Below are positions 60,974 through 64,000 of a stretch of DNA of 64,000 nt, piece by piece. Source of the DNA: an uncultured Sphingomonadaceae bacterium. Lineage in GTDB: Bacteria; Pseudomonadota; Alphaproteobacteria; Sphingomonadales; Sphingomonadaceae. The notes under the pieces are model-generated. The model was not told the origin of the DNA. It did no database searches and was given only the letters and a program-made list of their open reading frames with translations. How positions within the stretch are numbered: the stretch's first letter is position 1; each line of letters starts with the position of its first letter. The DNA is taken from the NCBI GenBank assembly GCA_947501695.1, contig CANMWO010000003.1, positions 25,001 through 89,000 on the forward strand, written 5' to 3'. Made by a program: the position numbers and the translations under genes.

Positions 60974-62191
60974 TTACCAGGAAACAACTGCTGATGTCCC
61001 GCCTTCCGAACGGGCATCAACGGAGACCTGAATTCCAAAATGCGAACACAGTCTTTCAACCAGTGATAATCCAATGCCAAAACCATTTCTGCTGGCGGAT
61101 TGTCCAATCCCAATTCCGGTGTCTTCAATGCTCAACTGTCCATCGGATATAGAAAGCGAGACCATCCCTTTGTCTGTATAACCAAAAGCATTGCGCACAA
61201 GATTCCCGACAATGACTTGTGCAACAGCTTCCGGGACCGGCATGTCAATATTCTCACTACCGGTGATGTCTATTTCTACGTTGCCCTCATCAAGCAGATG
61301 CTTGTTCAGTTCGATTGCGTGCAAGCATGTTTTCCAGACATTGCATCTTGCGTTGTCATCAGGTTGCCGCCCCAGCCATAGGATTCCTTCCGTCAGAAGC
61401 CGCATGTCGCCTAAAGAGGATGCTAGTCTTTTGAAGGGAGCGCCCTTTTGACCCTCTTTCTCCATGATTTCGGCAGCGCCAACCGCAACTGATAGCGGCG
61501 TGCGCAATTCATGGCTCACATCCCGATTAAACTGCCTTTCGCGTTCCATCAGATTTTGAATGTGTTTGTCTTTGTCGGCAATTGCATCAGCCAAGACTTT
61601 TATTTCAACAGGAGCGCCGCTTAAGTCCAAAGAAGCATGCTCCAGCATCTTGCCAGAAGTCACCGCTGATGCAATTTTCTCTATTGGCAAACTCAACTTC
61701 TTGGTCATTCGCAGCAAAAAGAAGATGGTAACAAGCAGCATCAAACCGCCCAGCAGAGCTATCAATATCACAAAACCCCATACTTGCTCGGTTGATCGAA
61801 CATAGGTGCGCGCATTGAATATCAAATATTGCTTTGCTTCGCCTTCGCCTCGCACCGCCAGGTGGTAATGCCCGTGCTCACCGCCAAAAACTTCATATTC
61901 TCCGGCCTTCCAATCAGATTTAATTTGACTGACCAGCCACTTGGGCATCGCCTCTGTCCCATGGAAATATTCCATTTCCAAACCTGAAACCGTTCTCTTG
62001 GTTCCTTTTTCATATTGTACCGATGATGACAGTTGATCTGCCTTCACGCTGACCTGATTTCCAAAAATCTCATCTTCAAGACTGAATTGAAACATCACCG
62101 CCATAAACACGGTGATTAAAAAACATATGCTGATTGACGTGATGAAATTGCGGAGCACCAGATCATTTACTTTTTGCGGTCGTCTATTCAT
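60974..62191 (-). CDS. Sensor histidine kinase
   Basis: 405 residues: membrane helix at residues 13-35, a periplasmic sensor part (about 36-136), a second helix at 137-160, a HAMP-like linker, the phospho-accepting His227 (FNRDVSHELRTPLS), an N-box (VGNLVRNAFGYTDKG) and a catalytic G-box (IEDTGIGIGQ). The ligand of the sensor part is unknown. Its start overlaps the response regulator stop by 8 bases, so the two form one transcription unit and a cognate pair. Confidence 0.92.
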   Translation of the reverse strand: MNRRPQKVNDLVLRNFITSISICFLITVFMAVMFQFSLEDEIFGNQVSVKADQLSSSVQYEKGTKRTVSGLEMEYFHGTEAMPKWLVSQIKSDWKAGEYEVFGGEHGHYHLAVRGEGEAKQYLIFNARTYVRSTEQVWGFVILIALLGGLMLLVTIFFLLRMTKKLSLPIEKIASAVTSGKMLEHASLDLSGAPVEIKVLADAIADKDKHIQNLMERERQFNRDVSHELRTPLSVAVGAAEIMEKEGQKGAPFKRLASSLGDMRLLTEGILWLGRQPDDNARCNVWKTCLHAIELNKHLLDEGNVEIDITGSENIDMPVPEAVAQVIVGNLVRNAFGYTDKGMVSLSISDGQLSIEDTGIGIGQSASRNGFGIGLSLVERLCSHFGIQVSVDARSEGGTSAVVSW

Positions 62192-62864
62192 CGGATGAAC
62201 TTTCTTTCAGGCGATAACCGCGAGAACGATCGGTCTCGATCTTGCAGCAGGTTTCCAGCGATGACAGTATTTTCCGCAAGTTATATACATGTGTCCTGAG
62301 CGCCCCGGAATTTGGAGGATCCTCTCCCCAAATTTTATAAGCAATGGTCTCGCTGGAAATCGCATTGGGCGCAGCCTCTATCAGAAGCCTAAAAATTATG
62401 GCTTCCTTGTTGTTCAGAGGTCTCGATGAAGACCCATTGCTCACGATATTATCTGTGGGGTCAAACATTAGTTCGCCGTATTTCAGCGATGAAGCATTTT
62501 TGATTTTCGGACGCTTGGCAAGCGCATCAATCCGAATTTTCAATTCCCGCAACGCGAACGGTTTGGTCAGATAGTCATCAGCACCTGCGGCAAATCCAAC
62601 TTCCTTGTCTTCCAATGTATCGCGCGCGGTCAACATCAGGATTGGCGCTTGCAGATTTGCTTCGTTCTTATAGGCTTTGCAGAGGTCTATGCCGTCACAT
62701 CTCGGCAGCATAAGGTCGAGGACAATCACATCATAGTCATTGGCGAGCGCCAGTTCTAATCCGTGATCACCATTATAAGCAAAATCCAGGATATATTCCG
62801 GCTCCAAAAACTCGGCAATATTGGCCTGAATATCCAGATTATCTTCAACCACCAAAACTCGCAT
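62184..62864 (-). CDS. OmpR-family response regulator
   Basis: 226 residues. Receiver domain residues 1-115 with Asp50 in DVIVLDLMLPRCDG, Asp8 in VVEDN, and the lysine of LTKPFALREL; C-terminal winged helix of OmpR/PhoB type. The start at 62864 is chosen because a GGAG lies 12 bases upstream; an ATG at 62876 is directly against that GGAG and less likely. The gene is divergent from an ABC transporter operon whose expression it may control. Confidence 0.9.
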   Translation of the reverse strand: MRVLVVEDNLDIQANIAEFLEPEYILDFAYNGDHGLELALANDYDVIVLDLMLPRCDGIDLCKAYKNEANLQAPILMLTARDTLEDKEVGFAAGADDYLTKPFALRELKIRIDALAKRPKIKNASSLKYGELMFDPTDNIVSNGSSSRPLNNKEAIIFRLLIEAAPNAISSETIAYKIWGEDPPNSGALRTHVYNLRKILSSLETCCKIETDRSRGYRLKESSSDE

Positions 62865-63035
62865 CAGCTTGTCCATCTCCAAAATCTGGTTGCGCAAACT
62901 AGCACAAGCCAACGCATTATTCGCCCAGCCTTTGGCTTAGCGAAATCAATGTCAAAAAGCTGTCAAAACCGACTTCACATTCATTTGACACTGGCCACCC
63001 TATCAATGTTCTCACACGAAAATTTTGAGGACTGC

Positions 63036-63695
63036 ATGGATCATAAAATAGAACTAAAGGACGTCGGTCACTATTTTGATACGCCGCATGGCCGTATCTC
63101 GTTGTTTGACAAACTGTCGCTTTCATTTTCAGGCGGAAGCACACACGCTATTGTTGGCCCGTCGGGCGTCGGCAAGTCTAGTTTGTTGTCTTTGGCTGCG
63201 GGTCTCGAGCTGCCTCGTTTAGGAGAGATAATATTTACTTGCGATGGCGAGCAAATCTCACCCGTTAAACTGCGCCAGAGGTCAGGTTTTGTTTTCCAAC
63301 AATTTCACCTTATGCAGGAATTGGATGCGATCGGAAATATTGCGCTGCCGCTGCGGTTGAACGGCAACAAGCAGGCATATGATATCGCCAGAGAGTGGCT
63401 GAAGAAAATCAATCTTGACGATCGTGCCAATCATAAACCCACGCAACTGAGCGGCGGAGAACAGCAACGGGTGGCGATTGCCAGAGCGTTTGTATCCAAT
63501 CCAGCCTTTATCTTCGCCGATGAACCGACCGGGAATCTGGATGAAGCTACTTCGAACAATGTAGCCGATCTTATGTTCGATTTCGCCAAGGAAACCGGAT
63601 CAGCATTGATTATAGTTACCCACAGTTCTGCTCTGGCTGAACGCGCTGATAATTGTTTCGCGCTTTCCGAAGCCCATCTCGAGAAAATCAAATGA
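63036..63695 (+). CDS. ABC transporter ATP-binding protein, LolD/MacB-like
   Basis: 219 residues. Walker A GPSGVGKSS (residues 41-49), Q-loop FVFQQFHLM, signature LSGGEQQRVAIARA, Walker B FIFADEPTGNLD and switch histidine VTHS. This plan is typical of the LolD/MacB class that works with FtsX-like permeases. A longer frame begins inside the divergent regulator, but the ATG at 63036 has a GAGG site 5-6 bases upstream. ATGA overlap with the next gene. Confidence 0.9.
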   Translation: MDHKIELKDVGHYFDTPHGRISLFDKLSLSFSGGSTHAIVGPSGVGKSSLLSLAAGLELPRLGEIIFTCDGEQISPVKLRQRSGFVFQQFHLMQELDAIGNIALPLRLNGNKQAYDIAREWLKKINLDDRANHKPTQLSGGEQQRVAIARAFVSNPAFIFADEPTGNLDEATSNNVADLMFDFAKETGSALIIVTHSSALAERADNCFALSEAHLEKIK

Positions 63696-64000
63696 GTTGG
63701 ATAAAACTGGCCCTCGATAATTTCATAAACGACAGTAAATCAAGCGATGGTCGTTTGGTGATATTGACCCAAATTACCCTGATATTATTCCTATCGACAT
63801 TGTCGCTAACGAGCGCTTCAGTGCAGCAATATCTGGATGGTAATCTCAACAATATGCTGGGTGCAGATATCTCTGTTTCAGGACCACGCCCCTTGTCAAA
63901 TAGCGATGAAAAGTTGCTTGCTGACAAGGCCGCAAGCATTGCCAAAGTACAGTTGACCCCGCTGGCGATTTCCCTGCGCGGGGAAACCATTCCAGTGCAG
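63692..64000 (+). CDS. FtsX-like ABC permease, N-terminal part (cut by window end)
   Basis: The first 103 residues are visible: a cytoplasmic start (MSWIKLALDNFINDSKSSDG), a membrane helix (LVILTQITLILFLSTLSLTSASV), and the start of the extracytoplasmic domain (LNNMLGADISVSGPRPLSNSDE). This fits the large FtsX-like permeases of the putative lipoprotein or lipid exporters similar to YbbP/MacB. The ATG overlaps the ATPase stop by 4 bases. The rest is outside the window. Confidence 0.85.
   Translation, partial: MSWIKLALDNFINDSKSSDGRLVILTQITLILFLSTLSLTSASVQQYLDGNLNNMLGADISVSGPRPLSNSDEKLLADKAASIAKVQLTPLAISLRGETIPVQ

Overview
The window looks like a chromosomal piece from a sphingomonad-type alphaproteobacterium, probably marine. 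The main evidence is the density of large TonB-dependent receptors, a PEPxxWA-CTERM protein, a REP-like palindrome of the CCTGAA...TTCAGG kind, and a complete alginate utilisation locus. The species cannot be fixed from the sequence alone. No rRNA, tRNA or CRISPR array was seen.

Layout. 1-10 kb holds housekeeping and small accessory genes: the end of a flippase-like gene, a TIM-barrel isomerase-like protein, a CBS protein, a YciA-type thioesterase, two tandem DUF4139 proteins, a DUF389 membrane protein, a TetR regulator with a TauE-type permease, and a VOC/carboxymuconolactone-decarboxylase-like pair. 10-12.7 kb is aconitase AcnA. 13.1-15.5 kb is an AT-richer two-gene island (a HARE-HTH protein, then a HEAT-like protein started by a GTGA overlap) of unknown function, followed by a decayed pseudogene. 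16.1-18 kb is a divergent MarR / acyl-CoA dehydrogenase pair with two operator-like palindromes. 18.1-30.7 kb is one minus-strand operon for a two-partner secretion system: TpsB, a 2589-residue TpsA, and an exported TPR-CHAT protease-like protein.

31.3-48.3 kb is the alginate region. A TonB-dependent receptor and a GntR regulator precede a tight operon: PL6 lyase, PL17 oligoalginate lyase, KdgF-like cupin, MFS transporter, SDR (DEH reductase), KDPG aldolase and KDG kinase. A second GntR paralogue and a second TonB-dependent receptor are on the other strand. Together these take alginate to unsaturated monouronate, DEH, KDG, KDPG, and then pyruvate plus glyceraldehyde 3-phosphate. Four promoters share a box of the form nGGTnT-N7-nGGTYGAC in which the second half overlaps a -35 element. 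The two receptor genes also share a hairpin in their 3' regions whose sequence differences all preserve pairing.

48.6-51.7 kb is a divergent pair, an AceE-like 2-oxoacid dehydrogenase and an Lrp regulator, arranged like mdeB/mdeR. 51.9-59 kb is a transport operon: a small His/Cys protein, a siderophore-type receptor, an ABC ATPase, two DUF3526-type permeases and an exported M14 aspartoacylase-like hydrolase. 59-64 kb has a PEP-CTERM protein flanked by short direct repeats, an alpha/beta hydrolase, a two-component system, and the start of a divergent LolD/FtsX-type ABC exporter cut by the window end.

The best candidates for undescribed biology are the TpsB-TpsA-CHAT operon, the HARE-HTH/HEAT island, the receptor-ABC-M14 operon, and the paired promoter box and 3' hairpin of the alginate regulon.
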